In this document: positions 6,799 to 15,196 of the stretch, one piece after another | Numbering within the stretch: the first letter of the stretch is position 1 | How the letters are laid out: every line of letters starts with the position of its first letter | From: Pelomonas sp. CA6 | GTDB lineage: Bacteria; Pseudomonadota; Gammaproteobacteria; Burkholderiales; Burkholderiaceae_C | Reading direction: 5' to 3' | Length of the DNA: 48,449 nt | NCBI RefSeq assembly: GCF_022549225.1 | Contig: NZ_JAKZFD010000019.1 | Span: 1 to 48,449 of the forward strand | The notes under the pieces: generated by a model | Database searches by the model: none | What the model was told of the DNA's origin: nothing | The model's input: the letters and a program-made list of their open reading frames with translations, nothing else | Program-made: the position numbers and the translations under genes

Positions 6799-7842
6799 AT
6801 GAAGCAAGATCCTCTGGCGAGCGGGCTGTACCGCTTGCTCGGCGCAGCCTTGGGTGAGTCCCGGGCACAACAGGCTTTTGCGCAGCTGGCGGTCGCGCCC
6901 GCGCTGCTCGGGCCGCTGGACGAAGCCGCCCGACTGGGGCGCGCCGAGATTGCGCAGGCGCTGAACATGGCGCTGTTTCTGGACGTGTGCGAGCGCGTGC
7001 CCATGGCCGCGGCCTATGTGGCGGACCTGCAGCGCGCCGGCCAGCCCCTGGTGCTGGACCATGGCGCGCTGCGCACCGTGGCCTGGGCCAGTGGCGCGCT
7101 GCCGCCGGGCGAGGCGGCGATCACCCGCGTGTTGCGGCCCTTGGGCTACGAGATGGCGGCTACCTATCCGCTGCCGCGCCTGAAGATGACCGGCCGCGCC
7201 TGGCGACATCAGGATCTGCCGGAGCAGATTTCGCAGTTCTTCGTCTCCGAGCTGCATCCCGAGCGCTTCACGCCGGCCTTCCAGGACGCGGTGGGGCGCG
7301 TGCTGGCGAGTTCACGCGACCCGCTGGGGCCGCAGGACATCGCGCGGCTGGAGCGACTGGCGCGCGACCGTGCGCTGCCGCTGGACGACGCGGCGGCGCT
7401 GCTGCCGCGCCTGCTGGCCTGCTTCGGCCGCCAGCATGGCGAGGTCGCGCTGTCCGACTATCACCTGCTGCTGGCCGAGTCGGCCGAGATGGCCTGGATC
7501 GCGACCGAGGGCAATGCCTTCAACCATGCGACCGACCGCGTCCAGGACCTGGAGGCGGTGGTGGCGGCGCAGCGTGCGCTGGGGCGGCCGATCAAGGCCC
7601 ATGTGGAGGTGTCAGCCACCGGCCGGGTGCGCCAGACCGCCTTCGTCGCCGCCCGCGTGATGCGTGATTTCGTCGATGGTGGGCGCCGCGTGCCGCTGGA
7701 GGTGCCGGGCTCCTTCCACGAGTTCATCCAACGCGCGGCGCTGCCCGACGGGGCGGCGCTGGATCTGGCCTTCGACGCGGGCAACGCCACCGGCATCTTC
7801 CGCATGACGGCGGCGAGCGCCGAAACGGCCACGGCCTGCTGA
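6799..7842 (+). CDS. hglS: 2-oxoadipate dioxygenase/decarboxylase (HglS, DUF1338)
   Basis: A 347-residue DUF1338 protein. The metal/substrate residues described for this family can be placed: His88 and Arg92 in DHGALRTVAW, His244 in FNHATDRV and Glu309 in SFHEFIQR. HglS-type enzymes are Fe(II) enzymes that convert 2-oxoadipate plus O2 to D-2-hydroxyglutarate and CO2, the last carbon-losing step of the aminoadipate branch of lysine degradation. The neighbours agree: AmaB just upstream (52 bp) and a D-2-hydroxyglutarate dehydrogenase 7 bp downstream. The ribosome-binding site is weak. The length is shorter than the 450-residue members but includes all four ligands. Confidence 0.88.
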   Translation: MKQDPLASGLYRLLGAALGESRAQQAFAQLAVAPALLGPLDEAARLGRAEIAQALNMALFLDVCERVPMAAAYVADLQRAGQPLVLDHGALRTVAWASGALPPGEAAITRVLRPLGYEMAATYPLPRLKMTGRAWRHQDLPEQISQFFVSELHPERFTPAFQDAVGRVLASSRDPLGPQDIARLERLARDRALPLDDAAALLPRLLACFGRQHGEVALSDYHLLLAESAEMAWIATEGNAFNHATDRVQDLEAVVAAQRALGRPIKAHVEVSATGRVRQTAFVAARVMRDFVDGGRRVPLEVPGSFHEFIQRAALPDGAALDLAFDAGNATGIFRMTAASAETATAC

Positions 7843-7849
7843 GCGCGTG

Positions 7850-9283
7850 ATGGCGGTGCAGGAGTTCCTGACCCAGGCGCGCGCGTTGTGCGGCGAGGCG
7901 CATGTCGCGGGCGCTGCCGAGATCGAGCCGCGCTACCTGCAGCCCGCCCGCTATGGCGCGGGTCAGGCCGCCGCGTGGGCGCGGCCCGGCGACGCGGCGC
8001 AGGCGGCGGCGCTGCTGGCGCTGGCTCGCCGGCACGGACTGCGCGTCGTGCCGCAGGGCGCGCATACCGGACTGGTGCGTGCCGCCACGCCGCAGGACGC
8101 GCGGCGCGACCTGGTGCTGAGCACCGAGCGGCTGCGCGAGGTGTTCGAGCTGGACGAGCTGGACCGCACGCTGCGGGTCTCCGCGGGCTGGCGGCTGTCC
8201 GAGATCAACGAGCGGCTGGCGCCGCTGGGGCTGTGGTTTCCCATCGATCTCAGCGCCGATCCCAGCGTGGGCGGCATGCTGTCCCACAACACCGGCGGCA
8301 CGCGCATGCTGCGCTATGGCGACGTGCGCGCCAACACGCTGGGGCTGGTGGTGCTGCCGGCCGAGACGCTTGGCCATGATGGGCCGCTGCGCCTGGGCCA
8401 GGGGCTGCAGAAGGACAACTCGGCGCTGGCGCTGCAGCAGCTTTTCATCGGCGCTTCCGGCAGCCTGGGGCTGATCGTCGAGGCCACGCTCAAGCTCAGC
8501 CCGCTGCCGCGCCAGCGCGCGGTGGCGCTGCTGGCGCCGCGCGACACGGCCGCCGTGCTGCCGCTGTACCAGGCGGCCATGGCGCGCTGGGGCTCGCTGG
8601 TTTCGGCCTTCGAGGGCCTCAGCCGCGAAGCTCTGGCGGCCGGCCTGCACGGGCAGGATCTGTCGCGTTGGTTCAGGGGCCGGCTGCCCGAATACGCGCT
8701 GCTGATCGAGCTTGGCAGCGAGCTGCCGCGCCAGCAGCTGGACCTGGCCCAGCTGCTGCAGGTCGGGCTGGAAGAGGATCTGGCGTGCGGCCTGTTGAGC
8801 GATGCGGTGCTGGAGGCCGACGAGGCGGTCTGGGCGCTGCGCCATCGCATCAGCGAAGGGCTGCGCGCGCAGGGCACGGTGATCGGACTGGACCTCTCGC
8901 TGCCGCGTCGCCACTTCATGGCCTTGCGCGAGCGGGGGCGGGCCTGGCTGGCGGCGCACTGGCCGCAGGCGCGCCTGGCCGACTTCGGCCACCTGGGCGA
9001 TGGCGGCCTGCATTTCAACGTGCTGTGGCCGCGCGAGGCCGGCCCGCTCGCGCCGGGGCAAGACCTGGCACTGCGGCAGGCCGTCTATGCGATGGTGGCC
9101 GAGCTGGGGGGCTCCATCAGCGCCGAACATGGCGTCGGCCCGCAACTGGCCCAGGCCTACCGCGCGCATTGGCAGGGGCTCAATCCGGCATTGCTGGCCT
9201 GGTCCGGTCGGCTGCAGTCGCTGTTCGATCCCGAGCGTCAAATGGGGCTGGCCGAATGGGGTTTGGAAGCGATGACCGATTGA
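7850..9283 (+). CDS. FAD-linked D-2-hydroxyglutarate dehydrogenase
   Basis: A 477-residue two-domain flavoprotein. It has an N-terminal FAD-binding (PCMH) domain (RHGLRVVPQGAHTGLV, IDLSADPSVGGMLSHNTGGTRMLRYGDVRANTLGL, GASGSLGLIVEATLKL) and a C-terminal FAD-oxidase domain. The latter carries the metal-site motif GHLGDGGLHFNVL and ends near SAEHGVGP. This layout fits D-lactate/D-2-hydroxyglutarate dehydrogenases of about 460-480 residues. Its position right after HglS makes D-2-hydroxyglutarate to 2-oxoglutarate the natural reaction, feeding the TCA cycle and passing electrons to an electron-transfer flavoprotein or quinone. The ATG at 7850 is chosen; an in-frame GTG lies 3 nt earlier. The substrate assignment rests partly on context. 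Confidence 0.82.
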   Translation: MAVQEFLTQARALCGEAHVAGAAEIEPRYLQPARYGAGQAAAWARPGDAAQAAALLALARRHGLRVVPQGAHTGLVRAATPQDARRDLVLSTERLREVFELDELDRTLRVSAGWRLSEINERLAPLGLWFPIDLSADPSVGGMLSHNTGGTRMLRYGDVRANTLGLVVLPAETLGHDGPLRLGQGLQKDNSALALQQLFIGASGSLGLIVEATLKLSPLPRQRAVALLAPRDTAAVLPLYQAAMARWGSLVSAFEGLSREALAAGLHGQDLSRWFRGRLPEYALLIELGSELPRQQLDLAQLLQVGLEEDLACGLLSDAVLEADEAVWALRHRISEGLRAQGTVIGLDLSLPRRHFMALRERGRAWLAAHWPQARLADFGHLGDGGLHFNVLWPREAGPLAPGQDLALRQAVYAMVAELGGSISAEHGVGPQLAQAYRAHWQGLNPALLAWSGRLQSLFDPERQMGLAEWGLEAMTD

Positions 9284-9297
9284 TTTTCAAAAAATGC

Positions 9298-9325
9298 TTG
9301 GCAGATTCGAAAACCATGCTATAGT
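9298..9325 (+). promoter_or_regulatory. promoter of tRNA-Leu
   Basis: TTGGCA (9298-9303), 16-bp spacer, TATAGT (9320-9325). Predicted transcription starts near 9332, just before or at a CTTCG (9333-9337) / CGAAG (9343-9347) hairpin. The tRNA begins at 9356. The same post-promoter hairpin occurs after the two tandem promoters at 48149-48412. Confidence 0.75.
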
Positions 9326-9355
9326 CTCAATTCTTCGCGAAACGAAGACCTGAAA

Positions 9356-9440
<85 letters not shown>

Positions 9441-9443
9441 AAC

Positions 9444-9480
9444 AAAAAGGCCAGCACGCAAGTGCTGGCCTTTGCGTTTT
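9444..9480 (+). terminator. rho-independent terminator after tRNA-Leu
   Basis: GGCCAGCAC (9449-9457), loop GCAA, GTGCTGGCC (9462-9470), then TTTGCGTTTT. The A-run before the stem (9444-9448) also makes it usable on the other strand. Confidence 0.85.
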
Positions 9481-9552
9481 GGGGCGTCCGGATCGCTCCT
9501 CGGGCCTGTGGGGGTGAGGCGAGCACGGAGATCCTTGCGTGCGTCTCGACCT

Positions 9553-9584
9553 AGTGCCCAAGTGCCCAAGTGCCCAAGTGCCTC
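9553..9584. repeat. 8-bp tandem repeat (AGTGCCCA x 3.75)
   Basis: Three exact copies of AGTGCCCA (9553-9576) and a partial fourth (AGTGCCTC) lie in the spacer between the tRNA terminator and the M13 peptidase terminator. This is a microsatellite-like array outside genes and would be prone to copy-number change. Confidence 0.85.
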
Positions 9585-9592
9585 ACACCAAG

Positions 9593-9620
9593 AAGAACGG
9601 CCCCCGCGGGGGCCGTTCTT
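9593..9620 (-). terminator. strong hairpin terminating the M13 peptidase gene
   Basis: A perfect 13-bp inverted repeat: AAGAACGGCCCCC at 9593-9605 and its complement at 9608-9620. It lies 9 bp beyond the peptidase stop. On the minus strand it is followed by CTTGGTG, a weak T-tract. The arms end in AAGAA/TTCTT, so it may work in both directions. Confidence 0.75.
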
Positions 9621-9629
9621 GCGTGAGCA

Positions 9630-11651
9630 TCACCAGATGCGGATGCGCTCCGCGCTGGGCTTGAACATCTTGTCGCCCGGCTTGGTGGAGAAGGCCTCGT
9701 GGAAGCCGTCGTGGTTGACCGCGGCGCCGTTGGCGCGGAACTCCGGCGGGGAATGTGGGTCCACGGTGAGCAGCTGCAGGCGGCGCTCTTCGCGCGCCTT
9801 TTCGCGCCAGGCCTGGGACCAGCCGAGGAAGAAGCGCTGCTGGCCGGTGTACCCGTCGATCACCGGCGCGGGCTTGCCGCCCAGCGAGCGCAGATAGGCC
9901 TTGTAGGCGACCTGCAGGCCGGAGAGGTCGGCGATGTTTTCGCCCAGCGTCAGCTTGCCGTTGAGGTGCTTGCCGGGAATCGGCTCGTAGCCCTCGTACT
10001 GGGCCACCAGCTTGGCGCCCACCGCCTCGAAGGCCTTGCGGTCGTCCTCGGTCCACCAGTTACGCAGCGCGCCGTCGCCGTCGAACTGGGCGCCCGAATC
10101 GTCGAAGCCATGGCTGATTTCATGCCCGATCACGGCGCCGATGGCCCCGTAGTTCACTGCGTCGTCCGCCTTCATGTCGAAGAAGGGCGGCTGCAGGATG
10201 GCGGCCGGGAACACGATCTCGTTCTGCAGCGGGTTGTAGTAGGCGTTGACGGTCTGTGGCGTCATCAGCCACTCGCGGCGATCCACCGGCTTGCCGGCCT
10301 TGGCCGCCTGGCGCGCCCATTCAAAGTGGGCGGCGCGCTGGTTGTTGCCCAGCGCGTCCCCGGCGCGGACCTCGAGCTGGGCATAGTCGCGCCAGTGTTC
10401 GGGGTAGCCGATCTTGACCATGTACTTGGACAGCTTGTCCTGCGCCTGCGCCTTGGTGGCGGGCGTCATCCAGCTCAGGCCGTCGATGGATTCCTTGTAG
10501 GCGGCCAGCAGGTTGTCGACCAGCTTGACCATGCGTGCCTTGGCCTCGGGCGGGAAATGGCGCGCCACATAGACCTGGCCCACCGCTTCGCCCAACGCGC
10601 CATTGACCTCGGTGACGGCCTTTTGCCAGCGCGGCAGCTCGCTCTTGGCGCCGGTCAGCGCGGTGCCGTGGAAAGCGAAATGTGCGTCGCGCAGCGACTT
10701 GGGCAGCACGCCGGCCATCGCGTCCAGGCTGCGCAGGCGCAGGTACAGCTTCCAGTCGGCCAGCCCGACCTCTCCGAAGAGCTTGGCGACGCCGATCGTG
10801 AAGCTGGGCTGCGACACCGACAGCAGCTCCTGGTCGCCCACCCGGGCGGCCTTCAGGAATCCGGCCCAGTCAAAACCGGGCGCGGCCTTGGCCAGCTCGG
10901 CCGGGCTCATGGGGTTGTAGACCTTGACCGGATCGCGGTTGTCCACTTGCGTCCAGTGCAGTTCGGCGATGCGCTGCTCCAGCGCCATCACGCGCTGCGC
11001 GGCCGCCGCGGCATCGGCCTCGCCGGCCGCCTTGGCCAACTGCTCCAGGTAGCCGACGTAGGCGGCGCGGGCCTTGGCCATGCGCTCGTCGTCCTTCTTC
11101 AGGTAGTAGTCGCGATCCGGCAGGCCGAGGCCGCCCTGCCAGGTCAGCAGGCGGTTGATGGTGGGTTTCTTGAAGTCCGCCTCGATGGTCAGCAGCACCG
11201 GGGTGTTGACCAGACCCTGGGACTGGCCCAGCCAGGCGGCCAGCTGCTCGCCGTTCTGGATCGCCGAGATGCTGTCCAGCCAGGGCTGCACCGGCTTCAG
11301 GCCGGCCTTGTCGATCGCGGCGGTGTCCATGTAGGCGGCGTAGTACTGGCCGATCTTTTGCTCGACGCTGCCGGCTTTGGGCTTCTTCGCGGCCAGCTCC
11401 TCGATGATGCGGCGCACGCGCGCATCGGATTGGTCGCGCAGCTGGATGAAGGTGCCGTAGGAGGATTTGTCGGCCGGGATCTCGGTGCGGTCCAGCCAGT
11501 GGCCGTTGGCGGCGCGGAACAGGTCGTCCTGGGGGCGCGACTGGGCGTCGAACCCCTTCAGATCCAGGCCGGAAACCGGCGGAGCGGCCAGCGCGGCCGT
11601 GCCCAGCTGCATCAGCAGGGCCAAGGTGGTGAGTCGGAGAGCTGCTTTCAT
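9630..11651 (-). CDS. M13 family zinc metallopeptidase (neprilysin/PepO type)
   Basis: A 673-residue protein with a cleavable signal peptide (MKAALRLTTLALLMQLGTAALA, then APP), so it is periplasmic or secreted. The M13 hallmarks are present: NAYYNPLQNEIVFPAAILQPPFF substrate-binding region, zinc motif His510-Glu511-x-x-His514 (HEISH) followed by GFDDSGAQFD, and third ligand Glu571 in GENIADLSG. The C-terminus ends RIRIW, close to the usual CxVW-like end of the family. Length is typical. It probably cleaves oligopeptides in the periplasm. It is monocistronic: a terminator follows and an empty 126-bp spacer (11652-11777) precedes it. No clear Shine-Dalgarno is seen before the ATG. Confidence 0.93.
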   Translation of the reverse strand: MKAALRLTTLALLMQLGTAALAAPPVSGLDLKGFDAQSRPQDDLFRAANGHWLDRTEIPADKSSYGTFIQLRDQSDARVRRIIEELAAKKPKAGSVEQKIGQYYAAYMDTAAIDKAGLKPVQPWLDSISAIQNGEQLAAWLGQSQGLVNTPVLLTIEADFKKPTINRLLTWQGGLGLPDRDYYLKKDDERMAKARAAYVGYLEQLAKAAGEADAAAAAQRVMALEQRIAELHWTQVDNRDPVKVYNPMSPAELAKAAPGFDWAGFLKAARVGDQELLSVSQPSFTIGVAKLFGEVGLADWKLYLRLRSLDAMAGVLPKSLRDAHFAFHGTALTGAKSELPRWQKAVTEVNGALGEAVGQVYVARHFPPEAKARMVKLVDNLLAAYKESIDGLSWMTPATKAQAQDKLSKYMVKIGYPEHWRDYAQLEVRAGDALGNNQRAAHFEWARQAAKAGKPVDRREWLMTPQTVNAYYNPLQNEIVFPAAILQPPFFDMKADDAVNYGAIGAVIGHEISHGFDDSGAQFDGDGALRNWWTEDDRKAFEAVGAKLVAQYEGYEPIPGKHLNGKLTLGENIADLSGLQVAYKAYLRSLGGKPAPVIDGYTGQQRFFLGWSQAWREKAREERRLQLLTVDPHSPPEFRANGAAVNHDGFHEAFSTKPGDKMFKPSAERIRIW

Positions 11652-11777
11652 GGCGGTGGGTGTCTGAGTGCGGGCGGAGCCCGACGGAATGACCAGCCTA
11701 TGCCAGAAGCCACGCCCAGGCTGAAAGCCATGGGCCCGGCTGTCGCGCGGCGGCTGCGGATGGAAAACGCTGAAGTA

Positions 11778-12581
11778 TCAGGCGCGGCGGGCCAGGCTGT
11801 CCTGCAACAGCTGCGCGGTGGCGGCGATCACGGCATCGGGCTGGTCGCGGTGCGGCACATGGCCGCACCGCGCCAGTGCCAGCACGCGGGTGTCGGCATG
11901 CAGGCGGGCGACCGCATGGATCTGCTCCAGCGTGCCGTACTCGTCCTCTTCGCCCTGCGTCGCCAGCACCGGGCAGCGCAATCCGCGCAGATCGGCCTCG
12001 ATGTTCCAGTGCTCGAAGCCAGGGCGCAGCCAGGCGTCGTTCCAGCCGTAGAAGGCGGAGTCCAGGTCCTGGTGGTAGCGCGCCAGGCGCTGGCGCAGAT
12101 CGCCCTGTTCATAGGCGGCCTTGGCCTCGCGCAGGCCCCGCAGCGTGATCGCTTCGACGAAGAGGTGAGGCGCCGCGGCGACCACGCCCAGGACGTGCTC
12201 GGGGAAAGCTGCCGCATACAACAGCGCAAGGCTGGCGCCGTCGCTGTGGCCGAAGAGCAGGAAGCGCTCCTGCTGCAGGCCCAGCGCGTCGAAGTAGCGA
12301 GGCAACAGTTCGCGCGCCTGGCGCTGCAGATAGTCCTGGGGCCAGGGCTCGCTGCGCGGCGTGCTGCGCCCATAGCCCGGCCGCGAGAACATCAGGCCGC
12401 GGCAGTCCAGCGCGTCGCACAGGCGCTGCGGGAAGCTGCGCCACATCGCGATGGAGCCCAGTCCTTCGTGTAGGAAGACGATCAGCGGCCGCTCGCGGCG
12501 CTGCGGGCTCAGCCAGGCGCTCTCGATCTGCAGTTCGCGGCCGGCCGCGTCGCGCATCGGCTGCATCCAGGTTTCCATCAT
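11778..12581 (-). CDS. alpha/beta hydrolase
   Basis: A 267-residue alpha/beta-hydrolase: oxyanion region FLHEGLGSIAMWRSFP, nucleophile elbow GHSDGAS (Ser113), acid Asp or Glu in LATQGEEDEYGTLEQI and His in ARCGHVPHRDQP. The start is one of two tandem ATGs (12581 or 12578), with AAGGA about 10 nt upstream. The gene is divergent from the enoyl-CoA hydratase gene at 12759 (177-bp spacer). It sits in a CoA-thioester catabolic cluster, so hydrolysis of a ring-cleavage product or ester feeding that route is possible. The substrate cannot be read from the sequence. Confidence 0.85.
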   Translation of the reverse strand: MMETWMQPMRDAAGRELQIESAWLSPQRRERPLIVFLHEGLGSIAMWRSFPQRLCDALDCRGLMFSRPGYGRSTPRSEPWPQDYLQRQARELLPRYFDALGLQQERFLLFGHSDGASLALLYAAAFPEHVLGVVAAAPHLFVEAITLRGLREAKAAYEQGDLRQRLARYHQDLDSAFYGWNDAWLRPGFEHWNIEADLRGLRCPVLATQGEEDEYGTLEQIHAVARLHADTRVLALARCGHVPHRDQPDAVIAATAQLLQDSLARRA

Positions 12582-12758
12582 CGGGGTGGTCCTTCGTTTG
12601 TGCGCATCTGTGGCCCATCGTCGGGCGCGGGGCGGCGAATGCGGCGATTGTGCGACACCCCGCTGCGATACTTCCCCCAAGACGCGCCGGACGGCCGGGC
12701 CATGCCAGCCCATGCCGGACCGACGCTGCACAGGCAAAGACAAGCACTGGAGATGCAG

Positions 12759-13550
12759 ATGGAGACATTGCAGCTGTCGCTGGACGGGCGAGGCGTGGCC
12801 ACGGTCACGATGAACCGTCCGGAGGTGTTCAACGCCTTCAACGAGGCCATGATCGCGGAGCTCGACCAGGTCTTCGCCCAACTGGGCGACGATCCGGCGG
12901 TGCGGCTGGTGCTGCTGCAGGGGGCCGGCAAGGCCTTCAGCGCGGGCGCCGACCTGCAGTGGATGAAGCGCGCGTCCGAGGCTACGCTGGAATGGAACCT
13001 GGACGACGCGCGCCGCTTTGCCGCGATGCTGGACCGCATCGCACGCTGCCCCAAGCCCACGCTGGCGCGCGTGCATGGGCTGGCGCTGGGCGGCGGCGTG
13101 GGGCTCACGCTGGCCTGCGACCTGGCCATCGCGGGTGCCGATGCGAAGTTCGCGGTCAGCGAGGCGCGCTTCGGCATCCTGCCGGCCGTGATCGGCCCTT
13201 ATGTCGTGAACGCGGTCGGGCCGCGCCAGGCACGCCGGCTCGCGCTGACCGCCAGCCGGATCGGCGCCGACGAGGCTGGCGCGATGGGCCTGGTGCACGA
13301 GGTGGTGGCGCCCGACGCGCTGGATGCGACGGTGGACCGCTGGGTGGATGAGCTGCTGCTCAATGGTCCGCAGGCTCAGCGCGAGATCAAGGCGCTGTTC
13401 GCGCAGCTGGAGGTGGGGCCGGTGACCGAGCCGGTGCGCGAGCTCACCGCGCAGACCATCGCCCGCGTGCGCAAGACCGACGAGGCCCGCGAAGGTTTTG
13501 CCGCCTTTCTCGGCAAGCGTCCCGCGGCGTGGGTCCCGCGGCAGTCCTGA
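12759..13550 (+). CDS. enoyl-CoA hydratase/isomerase (methylglutaconyl-CoA hydratase-like)
   Basis: A 263-residue crotonase-fold protein: NRPEVFNAFNEAMIAEL, the oxyanion-hole segments FSAGADLQWMKR and GLALGGGVGLTLACDLAIA, then FGILPAVIGPYVVNAVGPRQARRLALTA. This wording is close to the LiuC/3-methylglutaconyl-CoA hydratase group, but with a 3-hydroxyacyl-CoA dehydrogenase next to it a PaaF/PaaG-like role in aromatic-acid beta-oxidation is equally sensible. Two in-frame ATGs lie 6 nt apart. The second (12759) has GGAG at 6-nt spacing and is preferred; the first (12753) has it too close. The stop is 24 bp before the next gene, in the same operon. Confidence 0.85.
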   Translation: METLQLSLDGRGVATVTMNRPEVFNAFNEAMIAELDQVFAQLGDDPAVRLVLLQGAGKAFSAGADLQWMKRASEATLEWNLDDARRFAAMLDRIARCPKPTLARVHGLALGGGVGLTLACDLAIAGADAKFAVSEARFGILPAVIGPYVVNAVGPRQARRLALTASRIGADEAGAMGLVHEVVAPDALDATVDRWVDELLLNGPQAQREIKALFAQLEVGPVTEPVRELTAQTIARVRKTDEAREGFAAFLGKRPAAWVPRQS

Positions 13551-13574
13551 ACCCCGCTCCTAGCAGAGGTCGTC

Positions 13575-15101
13575 ATGAGTGAAGAGAACAAGGGCTGGGC
13601 CATCGCCCAGCGGGAGCCGGCGCAGGCGCCGGTGGCGGTGATTGGTGCCGGTGTGATGGGCGCGGGCATCGCGCAGGTCGCGGCGCAGGCCGGGCATCCG
13701 GTCCAACTGCTGGATCTGCGCCCGGGCGCCGCGGAGGCGGCGATCGGCCAGATCGGCAAGGCCCTGCAGGGGCTGGTGGACAAGGGCCGCCTGGAGGCCG
13801 CGCAGCGGGAGACCGTGTTGGCGCGCCTGCGGCCCGCCGCCGCGGTCTCCGAGCTGGCCGATGCCGTGCTGGTGGTGGAGGTGATCGTCGAGAAGCTGGA
13901 GCCGAAGCAGGCGTTGCTGCGCGAGCTGGATGGCCTGCTGCCGCCCGAGGCGCTGATCGCGTCCAACACCTCGTCCATCAGCATCACCGCGCTGGCCAAC
14001 GGCATGCAGCGCCCGGAGCGGCTGGTGGGCATGCACTTCTTCAACCCGGTGCCGCTGATGAAGCTGGTGGAGGTGGTGTGGGGCGCCGAGACTTTGGCCT
14101 CGGCCGCCGCCGCGGTGGAACAGATCGCGCGGCGCTGGGGCAAGACCCCAGTGCATGCCAAGTCCACGCCCGGCTTCATCGTGAACCGCATTGCTCGGCC
14201 GTACTACGCCGAGACCCTGCAGTTGCTGCAGGAGCAGGCCGCGACGCCCGCGCTGCTGGACCGTGCGCTGCGCGCTGCCGGCTTTCGCATGGGGCCTTGC
14301 GAGCTGATGGACCTGATCGGCCACGACACCAACTATCTGGTGACGCAGTCGGTGTTCGAGGCGAACTTTGGCGACAAGCGCTACCAGCCCTCCCTGGTGC
14401 AGAAGGCGCTGGTCGATGGCGGCCGCCTGGGGCGCAAGGTGGGCAAGGGCTTTTATGACGGTGTGCCCGCCGCCGCTGCGCCGGTCGAACCGGGCACGGA
14501 GGAGCTGCCGGGGCTGGTGCTGGTGGGCCAAGGTCCGCTGGTCGAGCTGCTGGCCGGCTGGGCGCAACAGCGCGGGCTTGCACCGCGGCGGCGCATCGAG
14601 GCCGACTGGTGCGGCCTGGAGCTGGACGGGCTGCAGCTGCACCTGTGCCGTGGGCGCAGTGCCGCACAGCTGGCGCACGAGCGGAAGCACGAGGCACTGG
14701 CCGTGATCGACTGGCCGGTGGCGCCGGAGCGCGCCGATGGGCTGGCGATCGCGTTCGCGCCGCGCGTCTCGGCGCCTCAGCGCGAGCAGGCCCGCGCCGT
14801 GCTGCGCCGCCTGGGCTGGGAAGCCCTGGTGCTGCGCGACATTCCGGGTCTGGCGGTGGCGCGCACGCTGGCCATGCTGGTCAACGAGGGCGCGGACGCC
14901 GTCTGGCAGGGCGTCTGCGATGAGGCCGGTGCCGACACGGCGATGAAGCTGGGCGTCAACTATCCGGCCGGCCCCTTCGACTGGCTGGCCCAGTTGGGCG
15001 CGCCGGCGGTCGTGGAACTGCTGGACGCGTTGTTCGAGGCCTATCGCAGCGAGCGCTATCGCGTCAGCCCCCTGCTGCGCCAGCGGATCTGGGGCGCCTG
15101 A
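13575..15101 (+). CDS. paaH: 3-hydroxyacyl-CoA dehydrogenase (PaaH/PaaC type)
   Basis: A 508-residue protein with an N-terminal NAD-binding domain (VAVIGAGVMGAGIAQ, residues 21-34). It has the catalytic His segment MHFFNPVPLMKLVEVV, NTSSISITALA, and a first C-terminal domain (TPGFIVNRIARPYYAETLQLL, GRKVGKGFYD). A second C-terminal HCDH domain follows after a linker (AVWQGVCDEAG, MKLGVNYPAGPFDWL). The duplicated C-domain and about 505-residue length are typical of PaaH of phenylacetate degradation, which oxidises 3-hydroxyadipyl-CoA to 3-oxoadipyl-CoA. PcaF, encoded nearby at 16453-17652, would then thiolyse that product. An AGAGG lies 6 nt before the ATG. Broader short-chain specificity is possible, since no other paa genes are in the window. 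Confidence 0.86.
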   Translation: MSEENKGWAIAQREPAQAPVAVIGAGVMGAGIAQVAAQAGHPVQLLDLRPGAAEAAIGQIGKALQGLVDKGRLEAAQRETVLARLRPAAAVSELADAVLVVEVIVEKLEPKQALLRELDGLLPPEALIASNTSSISITALANGMQRPERLVGMHFFNPVPLMKLVEVVWGAETLASAAAAVEQIARRWGKTPVHAKSTPGFIVNRIARPYYAETLQLLQEQAATPALLDRALRAAGFRMGPCELMDLIGHDTNYLVTQSVFEANFGDKRYQPSLVQKALVDGGRLGRKVGKGFYDGVPAAAAPVEPGTEELPGLVLVGQGPLVELLAGWAQQRGLAPRRRIEADWCGLELDGLQLHLCRGRSAAQLAHERKHEALAVIDWPVAPERADGLAIAFAPRVSAPQREQARAVLRRLGWEALVLRDIPGLAVARTLAMLVNEGADAVWQGVCDEAGADTAMKLGVNYPAGPFDWLAQLGAPAVVELLDALFEAYRSERYRVSPLLRQRIWGA

Positions 15102-15122
15102 GCGTACCCGGGCGGGCAAGAA

Positions 15123-15184
15123 AAAACCGCCGCGGGGCGACCCGGGCGGTTTTCGTCAGGCACACCGGCCCTTGCGAGCCGGTG
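15123..15184. terminator. bidirectional terminator between paaH and the IclR gene
   Basis: A first hairpin pairs AAAACCGCC (15123-15131) with GGCGGTTTT (15145-15153). It has A-tract and T-tract ends and works on both strands. A second hairpin, CACCGGC (15163-15169) with GCCGGTG (15178-15184), lies 12 bp from the stop of the convergent IclR gene. Confidence 0.85.
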
Positions 15185-15196
15185 AAGCGCCGCGCC

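Noticed and set aside
4101-7004. A 967-codon open frame on the minus strand opposite the lysine operon
   Set aside because: It runs antisense across lysDH, amaB and part of hglS, whose motifs are clear. Its composition (Arg/His/Gln/Ala-rich) is that of a G/C-third-position shadow frame.
9699-12473. A 924-codon open frame on the plus strand opposite the M13 peptidase and hydrolase
   Set aside because: Same shadow effect; no recognisable domain, while both minus-strand genes have intact catalytic motifs.
13560-15119. A 519-codon minus-strand frame opposite paaH
   Set aside because: Low-complexity His/Gln/Arg composition and exact antisense overlap with a well-supported gene.
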